Shown piece after piece: positions 1 to 10,298 of a stretch of 39,154 bases of DNA. The DNA lies in the NCBI GenBank assembly GCA_029204225.1, contig MU835429.1, positions 1-39,154 on the forward strand. Direction: 5' to 3'. The DNA is from Diphasiastrum complanatum. Its lineage: Eukaryota > Streptophyta > Lycopodiopsida > Lycopodiales > Lycopodiaceae. Numbering within the stretch: position 1 is the first letter of the stretch; every line of letters starts with the position of its first letter. Both the position numbers and the translations under genes were made by a program. Under the pieces are notes generated by a model, which worked only from the letters and a program-made list of their open reading frames with translations, searched no databases and was not told the origin of the DNA.

Positions 1-250
1 AACGAGAGAATCCTCATATGCTATGAGCAATCGTAGTGTGGTGGGTGTGTCACAAAATAGGCAGTAGTATTCTCTAATCTCATAGTATATATGGCATCTT
101 AAGATAAATGCTCCTCAGACTCCAACTCACTCAAAGAGCATAACTCACAAATCCTCTCCTCTCTTGGAATACCATGGAACCTCTTAGTCTCAATAGCCAA
201 CTGATGTGATGATAATTGAAGCTGGCCCAATATGAACCTGAGATTTTGTG
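1..250 (-). pseudogene. LINE ORF2 C-terminal fragment
   Basis: Minus-strand translation of about 205-110 gives LAIETKRFHGIPREERICEL followed by CSLSELESEEH, matching the Cys/His-rich tail that follows reverse transcriptase in many plant LINE ORF2 proteins. A further stretch near 85-10 (CLFCDTPTTL, then RLLIAYEDS) continues it in another frame, so at least one frameshift is present. It lies directly beyond the (CT)n tail of the next element and in the same orientation, as if that element had landed in an older LINE copy. The fragment leaves the window at base 1. Family assignment is from memory of such tails. Confidence 0.55.
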
Positions 251-258
251 ATAATCTT

Positions 259-280
259 GAGAGAGAGAGAGAGAGAGAGA
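259..280 (-). repeat. (CT)n tail of the LINE
   Basis: (GA)11 on the plus strand, (CT)11 in element orientation, directly following the LINE 3' end. It replaces the poly(A) tail usual for many LINEs. Confidence 0.85.
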
Positions 281-469
281 AAAGAAAGCTTTATTAACGT
301 CTTTTCCATGCCAAAAGGCGTATACGACGAAAAGGAGTACAACAGAGTAAATGGAAATCGGACGGGACAATGTCGTCAACAGAAAGCTAAACTAAAACGT
401 AAATCGCTATGTAAAAAATCTCATCTCTCACGCAGGAGAGGAAATAAATGATCGTAGCTCAAACATCTC

Positions 470-1482
470 TCACGTAGGAGAGGGAAAAGAATCTGAAATT
501 TTAAGTTCTTCAATTTTAACCAAGACCGGGCGTCCGTCTCGAAAGAGAGTCCGGAAACCGTTGGCCTTAGCATCTGCGATAATTTTCTTTCTCTCAGTCC
601 ATTGAATGGGCGTCAAGTCTTCATCCATACAATAGTAGATCCCTTCAGGCAACCTCTTTTACGTTGAACCTTTTGACGAAGCAAAGCATCCTTGAAACGC
701 AGAAACACTGTGGTGGATTCGAGCTTACCCACCCAAGCAGCAGATACAACATCCTTTTTGAGACCAAAGGTGGAATGAATGAAAGCATTTGCCTCAGCCA
801 CGAGGTCCTTACCCGCAAAAGAAGCTCCCCTAACCCTGACATTGAGGGCCTTGAGATCTCATTTTTTATGTTCTTGGATAGATTCAGAAATAACCTACTT
901 AGATCCCTTGAGCACGTTGTCCCAAGAACTCTTCGATTGCTGAAATTGCTGCTCCAAGGAGTGAACCCGCTCTTGAAGCTGCTTTGCCATGTCTTCTAAA
1001 TCTGCATTGCCGCTTCCTTCTTCTGCCTCTTCATCTGATTCCAACTCCTTCTGAAGGTGAATAACATCAACCTCAAAAATGCCAACTTTACCCTGGAGGA
1101 CCAAAACCGTATTCTCCAGAGTGGAGATTTGGAATGCTTGTTGCTTGATTAGCGCAAGCAAGGATGCATTGGTCTCTTGAAGAGACTCAATAATGCGGGG
1201 GAAACCAGGCAAAAATTTAGTTGAAAGAGACGGAGACAAGGAGGATGAAGATGAAGGGGTGAAAGAGGGAGAGGAGGAAGAAAGAGTAGAGGGGGTAGTG
1301 GCAGTAGGAGAAGAGGTAGAAGTTGCGAGAGTGGAGGGTAAGGGTGAGGGAGAGGAAGCAGGAGAGGGAGGGGGCAACGTGAAGGGGTTTGGAGCCGTAG
1401 TAGGGATGGCTGAGAAAACAAAGGGAGAAGGGGGAGGGGTTTTCTTGTCCCCCTTCCGATTCACTGATTGCCAATCAGCCAT
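470..1482 (-). pseudogene. LINE ORF1 protein, broken
   Basis: ORF1 of a non-LTR retrotransposon, expected to bind the element RNA. It starts MADWQSVNRKGDKKTPP, followed by a long Pro/Ser/Thr-rich stretch, then a probable coiled coil (IIESLQETNASLLALIKQQA to LQERVHSLEQQFQQ). After an in-frame TAG near 894 and a TGA near 867 the same frame continues with NVRVRGASFAGKDLVAEANA and WVGKLESTTVFLRFKDALLR. A frameshift near 655 leads to PEGIYYCMDEDLTPIQWTER and a terminal stop near 470. The layout (basic/Pro-rich head, coiled coil, RRM-like domain) is typical of LINE ORF1. Two stops and one frameshift make it non-functional as read. Confidence 0.6.
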
Positions 1483-1755
1483 AGTGGCAAGAAGAGAGAG
1501 AGGGACATCGATTGGAGGGGCAACGATGAGGAGGCAAAGGGATAGGTAGCAAGGGTAGGAGCGGGATAGCAGGAGGCAGGACAGGTAGCGAGGGCCAGGA
1601 GCGGGCCAGGTAGCGAGGGCCGGGAGAGGAGATGGAGTGGGGCAGGTTAGGAGCGGGGCAGGGCAGAGTCGTGAGGATAGGGCACAGGAGAAAGGAGAAA
1701 GGTAGGCGGCGGCGGACAGGAGGGTGCAACGACGGACAGAAGGAGGAGGGCACCC

Positions 1756-2149
1756 TAAAAATCTTCTACATCAAGATTGTAAAACATAGATCCTGCATGC
1801 CGAAAAGATTAAGCGCGCAAATCACCAAAGTGGTGCTTCTTGAAATTACACCAATACTCCAAAGTAATGCCTGCAAGTAGTCACAATAGAAAGCTTATAA
1901 CAATACTAGATGAATGCAAAAAAAAATCACATGAATTGGATCAGCCATCTATGAGAAATCAGCATTTGATTATTGGCTGATTGGAAGGAAGAGAAAGGGA
2001 GATCAAAGATCCAAGAACATTTACACCAAAAGGAATGTAGAATGGGTGCTTCTTGGCTAGCTTAGCCCTCCTTGTATATATAGTAAAAAATGTACAAAGT
2101 TTCATGCAAAAATCTCCACTCAATCTTGAGTTAAGGAGACATGTGTCCA

Positions 2150-2151
<2 letters not shown>
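1756..2151. other. Intergenic, nothing recognised
   Basis: No coding sequence, RNA gene or element terminus recognised. The segment is AT-richer than the LINE leader next to it. Confidence 0.5.

Positions 2152-2234
<83 letters not shown>
2152..2234. repeat. (CT)n microsatellite
   Basis: About 41 uninterrupted CT units. No LINE 3' end precedes it, unlike the tract at 3281. Confidence 0.95.
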
Positions 2235-2235
<1 letters not shown>

Positions 2236-3097
2236 GAGAGGAAACTTCACTTATTTGTAGTGAGTCACTTAGTTAACTTGGGTCCTTCCAACTTAGGACC
2301 TTTACAAACTTTATTTATATTGATTTTTATCTCCCAAGCCTAAACTTGGGCGCCTAGGGCCCCCCATGGACCCAAACTGAAAATTTTCATATGTGCCGAA
2401 ATTGCATGTGTCCGAGGCTAGAAACATGGCATGGGCCTCTTTGATAACCTCGACAATATTATACTCATGGCATAATAATCAGGAGTCAAGCAAACCACAC
2501 TCTATCCACTTTTGTTGGCCAGGATTGATGTCCTTCCCTTAGAAACTCTAGCAGTGCAATAAACTATACGCTATTTACAAAAGCTGGATCGTGAGGATAA
2601 GCTCACTAAAATAGCATCACATCAAAGCAAGTTCCTTTAGCAGCTGCATACTAATTGGTGGAGGGACGTCCAAGGGTGGCTATATGTTGGGACATGCAGC
2701 TCGAAAGTTTTCACTTGCTACTATCACGAAACAAAGACTTGGCAACTCTTCTCAAAATTAGATATTATGGAGTCATATGGAAGGCACCCCTAAAGCGTAA
2801 GATGCAACTCAGGGTTGCAAGTCAACTGACATGGCCTACGCTCACAATCTAGTAGATGGTATACACCTAAGATACCATGGGAAGGTTGTCTATGCCAAAT
2901 TTGCCTAGCTGGGGATGTCGAAATCAAAGCTCCTCTCTAGCAGCTCTAAGATCAATATAACTCACTTTTTTCTACTATGTTGGAATGATTTTTTGCTAAT
3001 GCTAAGTATATATGCTTGGTAATTTTCTACTTGAAGTTAGTGCTAGACATCATTTTCTTTTGCACAACAATACAAACATACATTAAAACATCTAATC

Positions 3098-3100
<3 letters not shown>
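2235..3100. other. Intergenic, nothing recognised
   Basis: No supported gene or repeat. The short open frame at 2655-2852 has no recognisable motif. Confidence 0.5.

Positions 3101-3184
<84 letters not shown>
3101..3184. repeat. (CT)n microsatellite
   Basis: About 42 CT units, immediately upstream of a truncated LINE 3' end. Confidence 0.95.
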
Positions 3185-3187
<3 letters not shown>

Positions 3188-3216
3188 TAGGCTCCCATGT
3201 GGTCCACATACTTGAT

Positions 3217-3275
3217 ATGTACTTATTTGTCTTATATGCCTTTTGGCATGGAAAAGACATTAATAAAGCTTTCTT

Positions 3276-3351
<76 letters not shown>
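3217..3351 (+). mobile_element. 5'-truncated LINE 3' end with (CT)n tail
   Basis: GCCTTTTGGCATGGAAAAGA, then CATTAATAAAGCTTTC, matches the minus-strand LINE end at 281-330 almost base for base and is followed by (CT)n at 3281-3350. Only about 65-75 bp of the element is present, as expected for extreme 5' truncation during target-primed reverse transcription. The copy is flanked by (CT)n on both sides. Confidence 0.7.
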
Positions 3352-3352
<1 letters not shown>

Positions 3353-3431
3353 CGCAGCTATGGCGGTCTTCTATATTTCAGCCTCACTCATTGTTTCCTA
3401 TTGCATGTTGGATTTTAGACTCTGAACACCT

Positions 3432-3572
3432 TTTCATGTCAGCCTAGAAGCTTTGCATGTGTCAGTGTTTAAGGTTTGCATGTCAGTTTCATAGCTTGCA
3501 TGTTAGTGTTTAAGCTTTGCATGTCAGTGATCAATCATTGCATGTCAGTGATCAATCATTGCATGTCAGTTT
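3432..3572. repeat. 21-25 bp minisatellite
   Basis: Imperfect head-to-tail units built around GCATGTCAGT. The last two units (GCATGTCAGTGATCAATCAT plus T) are identical 21-mers at about 3518-3560. Earlier units are longer and more diverged (TTTAAGCTTTGCATGTCAGT type). No function visible. Confidence 0.8.
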
Positions 3573-3585
3573 TCTTGACATCTCC

Positions 3586-3900
3586 TCAAGCAGATCTAGC
3601 ATAGGCATCGATCCTCAATTTACAACCTGGTGCAAATGCATGCAAAGCTTGAAAATGTTGTTGCAAACTATGTAAAGTGATAGCAAGAAGAACAACATCA
3701 GCATAGAGGAATAGCTTGATAACATAATGCCTGAGACAAATGCCTCTGCCCTCCACCATTAAGACACTTTTTGAGATTGTCGGTATAGATGCCAAAAAGA
3801 GTGGGTGAAAGTGAACAATCCTACTTGACACCAATATTACTTATTATATCATTGGTAAAACCAGCATGAGTGTGAACCTTAGCTCCCACCCTTTGATAAA
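3586..3900 (-). pseudogene. LINE reverse transcriptase fragment
   Basis: Two minus-strand frames give pieces of the RT core: DCSLSPTLFGIYTDNLKKCL, then, after a frameshift, CLRHYVIKLFLYADVVLLAI and TLHSLQQHFQALHAFAPG. The catalytic box, normally YADD in this family, reads YADVV, so one aspartate is lost. About 100 codons remain of a domain of several hundred. It has the same orientation as the LINE pieces to its left and may be from the same family. Confidence 0.8.
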
Positions 3901-4350
3901 TAGTGCCACTACGCTATAGAGACTTACGCTTGCAGGTTTGAAGTACTGTTCAGCAACGATTTGCCTACTAAAAACTGCCTCCTGTAACCTGTAATAGTAG
4001 CGCTTCAACAACTTTTAATCAGAAATGATAGCGCTTCAATGACCTGCAATCGGATATAGAAACAATCTATTTTTAGCAAACAACAGATTCCAACGACTTG
4101 CAATTTTTTCCAGGGATCTATAAGAATCAATAGCTGTGCTCCAACAGATCTGTAATGATCAATAGCTACACTCCAAATCAGCTGACCTGTAAATCCCATG
4201 TCCGCCAGCTATCCAATTCCTGGAAATTTTCACTTGAAATTAACTGATTTGTGATGTTATTGCTTTTCAAGAAATTTTGTGTTTAGCATTTTTCTTATGG
4301 ACATCCTTGTGTGATAAATAGGTACTATAACTTCTAGATTGACATTTTCT
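3901..4350. repeat. Degenerate short tandem repeat and spacer
   Basis: Diverged units of about 55-65 bp recur between about 3940 and 4200 (CTGTAAT, AGCGCTTCAA, GATCAATAGCT and CTCCAA blocks). No coding sequence. A polypyrimidine stretch ending in CATAG near 4356 could be a splice acceptor for the next feature. Confidence 0.4.
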
Positions 4351-4357
4351 TCATAGG

Positions 4358-4922
4358 TTGACTGGATTCAACATGCTAGATGCAGCTGGAGTGACACTGG
4401 TTGAGGCAGAGACGAATCGGATTGATCGCATGATAGCAAACATGCTTTTTCACAAAGCCTCTCATTCACCTAGTCGGCCTTCTGCACCATTATCTGGTGA
4501 CTATGCAGCTTTCAATGAAGTTTCACATCTACCATGTGCACCTGAAAGCCCCTGGGCATTACATTCCTCAGTTTCACCACCACAGGGCAGTTGGAGTGCA
4601 GCATGTACGAAGATAAAGTCTGTGATTGCATGAAAGCCAGAAAGCCTAGCTACTCGAGTAACCAATCAAGAAGCTCTTCGAACAAGTTCTGCTATACAAG
4701 GGTGAATTTTGTGGAACGCATACCCCTATGGCTAATCCAAATGTTCATAACTACTTTGTGGTGCCAAATTGCTCAATTATGGCTTTGAGCTCTACCCTAG
4801 AGAAAGAGTTATTTTTCAGAAATAATGCAGCTTCCCAATTGAGCAGTGCTGACCACCTGCACAGTAAGCTGGGGAATTTGACCAACACTAGTGTACCATC
4901 ATCTGAAGCTGTAGCAACTTAG
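4358..4922 (+). pseudogene. Unrecognised coding relic, C-terminal exon(s)
   Basis: A possible acceptor (TTCTTCATAG) is followed by an open frame beginning LTGFNMLDAAGVTLVEAETN and running to a TGA at 4631-4633. The same frame continues past that stop (KPESLATRVTNQEALRTSSA) until about 4700. The reading then fits the third frame (GEFCGTHTPMANPNVHNYF to SEAVAT, stop at 4922). The three pieces read like one Ser/Ala-rich, probably disordered C-terminal region broken by one stop and one frameshift. I do not recognise the family. An intact homologue elsewhere in the genome would be the best test. Confidence 0.35.
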
Positions 4923-5630
4923 TTCCATTTGTATGAACAGGTGACTGTAAATGACTTATGGCTTATGAAAGATGACAGAAGCATACTAGTGTAAATGACT
5001 TCAGATGAGATGCGTGCAAGTGGGTTTTGTTCAAGCTTCCAATCTAAGGATGTCTGCTATGAAAGATGCTATCACCAATTTAGCAGTTCAAAGCAAAAAT
5101 TTGAAGGTGTAACTGGAGCTATAATGCTTAGATTGGAAAAGGAGTGACATCCAACTGTACATTATTAGGGGCTGCACTTCAGGTTGCACAAGTATAGATT
5201 CTCTGAAGCATTATGAAACAGTTTTTCAAACTAACAAGAACCTGTTTTTCAGTTCTTGCACCTAAATGGCAGCAGTAAAATTGTCCTTCGTTGGATGTAG
5301 GAAAAGGTAAATTTCTCTTCGTAGGATAATTTTGATGTCCAGGGTCCCCTTCAGATGTACAGGTTAAACTTCAGATGATGTGACAATTATCTTCACACAA
5401 GTATTAAGAATAGCAGTAAAGCAGATTCGATTACAGGTCTTGGACCTCACAATGTTTTGCTTATGAAATGAGAAGGGCAACTCTCTGTGGACTTGATTTA
5501 AGGAAGCACCTCCCAGGCTTGTTCTTAATGACTTTGGGGGTATTTTGAAAAGAGATTAGAGCCACTTGTTTGACAGTCATCAAGCTGCCCAATGCTAGGT
5601 TTTGTTGCTCATTTTTGACAACGAAGTATC
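4923..5630. other. Intergenic, nothing recognised
   Basis: Non-coding. It may include a 3' untranslated region of the preceding relic, but no terminator or polyadenylation site is clear. Confidence 0.4.
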
Positions 5631-6075
5631 TCTTTCACTTTGTACATTTTGCTGGTAAATAAATAAGAAATACAATTTGATGTATTCCTCTCAACCAAGT
5701 TTTTGTAGCAATGCATGACTAAAATTTTGTAAACTTCCTAGAATATCAATATTACGACTTGCATCTACTGTTGGGGGTTGATGATAAGAGTAGGGATGTT
5801 GTAGCATGTAGCATGTGCTACACATGACATGGAATTAATTGACTATAATTTTACTGCTTATTTCTTATGATAAAGTACGCCTTTCACTTTCTACATTTTG
5901 AAAGTTAATGAGAATTACAATTTAACGTCTCTCACTTACAAGGAAGTCGTTGCAGGAATATGTGCTGCGAACTTGTATGACTTGCAAATGGCAAGAGTAG
6001 GGATGTTGTAGCCCTTCGCATGACGGGGTTGATGCTACACATGACAAAGGTGATGTCTGAGACTTTGTGGGCAGA
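5631..6075. repeat. Diverged tandem duplication of about 210-250 bp
   Basis: Two head-to-tail copies share TTTCACTTT.TACATTTTG (5633 and 5882), GAGTAGGGATGTTGTAGC (5788 and 5995) and GCTACACATGACA. Offsets change from about 249 to 207 bp because of indels, so the duplication is old. Confidence 0.6.
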
Positions 6076-7974
6076 GTCCATAAAGCTAGAGATTTGACAT
6101 TTTTGTGTTATGTTTGTTTGTCCTAAATGTAACGTGCACACACATACCTCTTGTTCATTTGCATATTACAACGATGTTTGTTTGTAGATTGCTCACCACA
6201 TTCAATAGTTTATAACTTGATTGTTTGTGGCTTATTGTCTTCTTACCTTTCTTAAGAGCATGTCCATGACAAGGTATGTGCCCCTTGGCTAATCTCTCTG
6301 TTGCTTTAGTGTACCTAATTTGCACTTTAAAGTTATGAGCTCTTAATAGATGAGCTCTTACTTACTCAGAAAGTTCTAGGCGGAAATTCTGAGTTATTAC
6401 TATATGTTTTTTAGACAAAGATTTAGTCTTGGAAGCTGTTCTATAAGCTTGTAGAAAATGTTGAAGTTTTGCATAATGTTCAGGAGTCGTTATTAGTGGG
6501 AGTTTTGTTAGTTTTTATAAGGTCCCAAAAGCAGTAAGTTCATGTTTGTGGTTTATGTGTATCAATTTCAGCTTATTGATTTGATGTGGTTTTTTATATG
6601 GTCTAGATTATATTCCATAGTATGCTTCTATTTTAGCTTGTAAAAGTTGTTTCTTTAGTTATAGATTTGCTCTCAAAAATTGTTTACTTTGGAAAAGATT
6701 TACTAGATAATTTTCAGGAGTTTGTAGCTTCACAACAAGCTACTAATACCGTGATCTTATTTATCTTTCACTTGCTCTAGAGGAATAATTTGTTGTTTAA
6801 ACATTTAGATTTAATAAATTTTTTGTTACGTTGTATTGATTGTTCTCATGTGGTTTCATGTTATGGCCTAATATTTGTAAAAAAAGAAGTTCAAACATTA
6901 AATTCTCTTATGTTAGCACATTCTCCGTTACCTTCTCTAGTTCCATCCTTTGCAATGATTGGAAATTCAATGCTCTACTATTTTTTTAAAACTATGGTGA
7001 GGTCATTAGGCCAAGCTACAATTGAATAACCGTTGAATTGGGTGTGAAGTTCACTAAAGAAACTGTTTTGAAGCGTAAATGATATCGTCTTGGCATTTTA
7101 CATTACGATTGAAAAATAAATTTTGTGGGGCATAAATTTTGACTTTTTATGGATTGTAGTGTGCTATCCCAGATTTTTTATGGACATTTTGTGAGTTGTA
7201 AACTACTTTTGAAATTTTTTATGGACTTCCATGTTCCATCGATGTTTAGTTTACTAAGCACTTTATTTGAATCTAAATGGCTCTATGCTCTACTCTAGGA
7301 TTGTTTTTACTCTGTGCTAGTTTGCTAACTGTTCTCTTGTAATTTTACATTTTGTTGCTAGTTTGTTTAGATTCCGCTAGTTGTGTCTGTTAACATTAGC
7401 TTTTTTTTTTCTTCTTACTATTATTTCGTACTTGATGACATTGTGTAATAAGGACATTTTGACTATACCTACGAACATGGGCTCAAACAAGTTACGAGAC
7501 ATAGCAAATATGCTTTACAATGACAAATGATTCTCCAATTTTTTACAATCAATGATATTACAAAGTTCTAAGATGGCTTGGACACAAGATAATTCACTAT
7601 TAAAACTTGATAGCTTAGATAATGTAATTCACATTGACTATATTTACGTAAGTTGTGAACTGATTTCTTTCAAATCTTGGACAATAATGCAAAATGCCTG
7701 TGTGATCGACATTATATAATTGTTTACTACTAATACCTTCATGTGTTGAAAATTGTATTAGTTAGATGTGCGTTTGTAATGGTTGCACTTAAAAATTATA
7801 AACCAATATTTGAAGGCACTTGTACAATGCCTTGAGCCATGATGTAACTTGAAGGCATTTGGAGTTGCATTGGATTCTTAAAAAGTGTATTTTATAGGAT
7901 GGGTATCCAATACAAAGTTAACTATGTAGCCTTGGATTCGATCCTAAAGTCAAGATATGATTGTAGCATATTAG

Positions 7975-7976
<2 letters not shown>
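6076..7976. other. AT-rich intergenic stretch
   Basis: No gene supported. The open frame at 6790-7029 is AT-rich and without motifs. Confidence 0.5.

Positions 7977-8036
<60 letters not shown>
7977..8036. repeat. (CT)n microsatellite
   Basis: About 30 CT units with no LINE-like 3' end before it. Confidence 0.95.
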
Positions 8037-8040
<4 letters not shown>

Positions 8041-8513
8041 ACTCAAGTGAATTCAAGCTTTCGGTGTCTATCTTTTTTCAGAGTGATCTCTATTGTTGGA
8101 AATATGTTTTTTTTTTGTTTTTTTGTTTTTGTTTTAAGTGATGAGTAGACTTGAATGTGTGTGTGTAGCTTTGTTTTAAATTCAAGTGGAGAGTGGCCTA
8201 GTTTCATCAAGATCCAAGTGGTAAATCAAGAGCTCGTGCCAAGAAGCTCATTGTGAGATTTCTACTTTGGCAATTTGTAGTAAACCTTGTGTATAGCTTT
8301 GAGTAGGTGCAAAATCTATTGCATTGATCTTGTTTGGGTATTACAATAGTTCTATTTTCTTGATTTTTTCAGATGGTGTCAAAGCCTAAGCATGAACATT
8401 CACTTGTTTGATACATTGAAATGAGCATTGGAGCTCAAAATAGAAGGTTTTAGCTACATGGCTCTACTCGGCCACCATAGAGGCTTAAGATCTTTTAACG
8501 TCTTGGTCTAGAA
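8037..8513 (+). other. Spacer, possible LTR/PBS trace
   Basis: TGGTGTCAAAGCC at about 8373 is two substitutions from the iMet primer-binding site TGGTATCAGAGCC, and the preceding bases (TTTTTTCAGA) could be an LTR edge. No partner LTR or gag was seen, so this is only a hint. Confidence 0.2.
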
Positions 8514-8559
8514 TTGGGATCCAATCTCATTCATTTGATTTTCTGTAATTATGTGTTCA

Positions 8560-9506
8560 ATAATCATGAAGAGGTGGATATTTGGGTTGAGCAATATAGC
8601 AAGCTTCTACCACCTTTAGACATAACAAGCTTGCAAAACCCTTATATGAAGGACTGTTTTTGTATGTATATATATACATTTGTATATACAAAAAACACGA
8701 CATGTTTTAGCAAGAAAACTTTGGATCTCATTTCAATGACCACGGTATATCAAAGGGGTCAAGTTGGATCAAGGCACAAGCAAATGTATGGCCGTGTTTT
8801 ATCAAGGACTATGTGGCGTTGTTGGAAGTCAACTCACAGGAGCAATGCAGGGAAGGTTGCCCTTGAAAACTCTGTATATGAAATTGAAGCATATACTTTA
8901 ATACTACTGCGATTTGATGAAACTTTCAATAAATTCTTGGAAGTTATGAAAGGTTATGTGGCGGGGCACCTAACATACGAAGAACCGGACTTTGCACTAC
9001 ACAAAAATAGTCTCAATGACCGATTCTTCAGGTCTCTGCAGTACTTGCCGGATTCGATATGTAATCGTGTTTGCAAAATGTTTTTGGAAGGAGAGATTTA
9101 TTCTAGGAAAAAAACAATAAAGAAAAAAATATCAATGAGGGCGTGACTTACATTGTGCACAAAACGTCCTCCCTCCACATTGTGAATATTTTTATTTCTT
9201 TGGATAATGATCTATCGGAGGATGTACATTATGACGAGGCAATAAAATGCTTATCCATAGTTGTAGATAAGAAATTCGCCTACAGTTGGATTAGCCACAA
9301 GTAGTGGCAGAAGTATATTGTCCAAACTTCAAACTCAGATACCATCTGCTTTGAGACAATTTGTAAATAAAGTAAAAGAAAGGCATATTCAAAGCATCAG
9401 GCAGGACGAGAGTGCAAGCACCTCCGACACCGGATGGCGGTTCTTCTATAAAGTAAAAACCTTGACTTGCAGATTGCAGTTCTTCACCCAGAGGAAGGAT
9501 ATGTAG
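8560..9506 (+). pseudogene. Unrecognised multi-frame coding relic
   Basis: Protein-like sequence switches frame several times. Pieces in order: EVDIWVEQYSKLLPPLDITS; SSWIKAQANVWPCFIKDYVA LLEVNSQEQ in a second frame (about 8770-8860); SVYEIEAYTLILLRFDETFN to SLQYLPDSICNRVCKMFLEG (about 8870-9110); EGVTYIVHKTSSLHIVNIFI to VVDKKFAYSWISHK in another frame (to about 9300); then SGRSILSKLQTQIPSALRQF to TQRKDM, stop at 9506. Ordinary amino-acid composition across pieces suggests a real former gene of more than 280 codons. Frame changes indicate decay, or introns I cannot place. Family not recognised. Confidence 0.4.
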
Positions 9507-9515
9507 TTTTCATAG

Positions 9516-9655
9516 TTGTCAATACCTCAGGTGGTAGGGGTTGTTACCACCCTTCTTGATAATATAATTGAAATATCTTTGTAGACATTTTTCAATGTTG
9601 TCAATACCTCAAGGGGTAGGGGTTGTTACCGCCCTTTTTTATAATATAATTCAAA
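9516..9655. repeat. 81-bp tandem duplication
   Basis: GTTGTCAATACCTCA followed by GGTAGGGGTTGTTACC and ATAATATAATT starts at 9516 and again at 9597. The second copy is partial. Few differences, so it is younger than the duplication at 5.6 kb. Confidence 0.8.
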
Positions 9656-10298
9656 ATTGAAAGTGCCTATGTTTGATGAATGTCACATATTTGTAATGAA
9701 AGTGCCTATGAATATCATATATGTTTTTAAATTATTCTTGTAATTAACTTTTTGAATTTCAATGTTAATTGCAATTCCCTTTTTGATAATCATTGTTTTC
9801 AATTATCTTTTTGATAGCTTACGTAATAAATAGATGGTACTTGAAATGAAAGTAATACGTTCCGTAATATGTTGTGAATGCTTCATCAATGCTGGTTTTT
9901 ATACCATGGTTACATTGTTCGAAAATAAGTACATGGATATTGTTGAGGTTTCGTTATCTTGTGATCAAATAACAGCTCGAGATTCTCAAGTCCATTGACA
10001 TAGAAAATGTCAAGAAAGCTTTAAAATATTTTAATTGTAATGTACTACTTCAGAACAATTATTAACACATGACATTAGGACCTTTACTCTCTTTCGCATG
10101 CTACCCATGTAGCACATGTATGCACACTTAAGTTCTTGAATAAAAATAAAGCTCACCTAGAATGAGGGTCCATGAGCGAAGTATAATGGCATGTTCAAAT
10201 TTTGGCCACAACTACTACATGGTGGGTTGACTATGCGACATGGCCAAAGAATCTAAAAACTTTGAAATTAATATAAATAAAGAAATGAAATTTACTTT
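9656..10298. other. AT-rich intergenic stretch
   Basis: No gene or named repeat recognised. Confidence 0.5.

Larger units (their letters stand above)
259..1755 (-). mobile_element. LINE with ORF1 only and a (CT)n tail
   Basis: Read on the minus strand: a purine/pyrimidine-skewed, GC-rich leader (about 1755-1483), a broken ORF1 (1482-470), about 190 nt of 3' sequence, then AATAAAGCTTTCTTTT running into (CT)n at 280-259. No reverse transcriptase lies between ORF1 and the 3' end, so ORF2 is absent. The same 3' terminus recurs at 3217-3290, which supports calling it the true element end. No convincing target-site duplication was found. It is either an internally deleted LINE or a half-LINE that moves by borrowing RT. 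Confidence 0.6.

Noticed and set aside
1193-1753. Plus- and minus-strand frames over the GC-rich LINE leader
   Set aside because: Shadows of purine-skewed sequence; the ORF1 frame on the minus strand explains the region.
240-1790. Target-site duplication for the first LINE (AATCTT-like words at both ends)
   Set aside because: Matches are short, imperfect and AT-rich, no better than chance.
2053-3447. Open frames rich in Leu-Ser repeats (also 7899-8141, 17096-17527 and 37632-37823)
   Set aside because: They are translations of (CT)n microsatellites and need no coding explanation.
3432-3572. CRISPR-like array
   Set aside because: Units are contiguous 21-25 bp repeats without unique spacers, in a plant-type genome.
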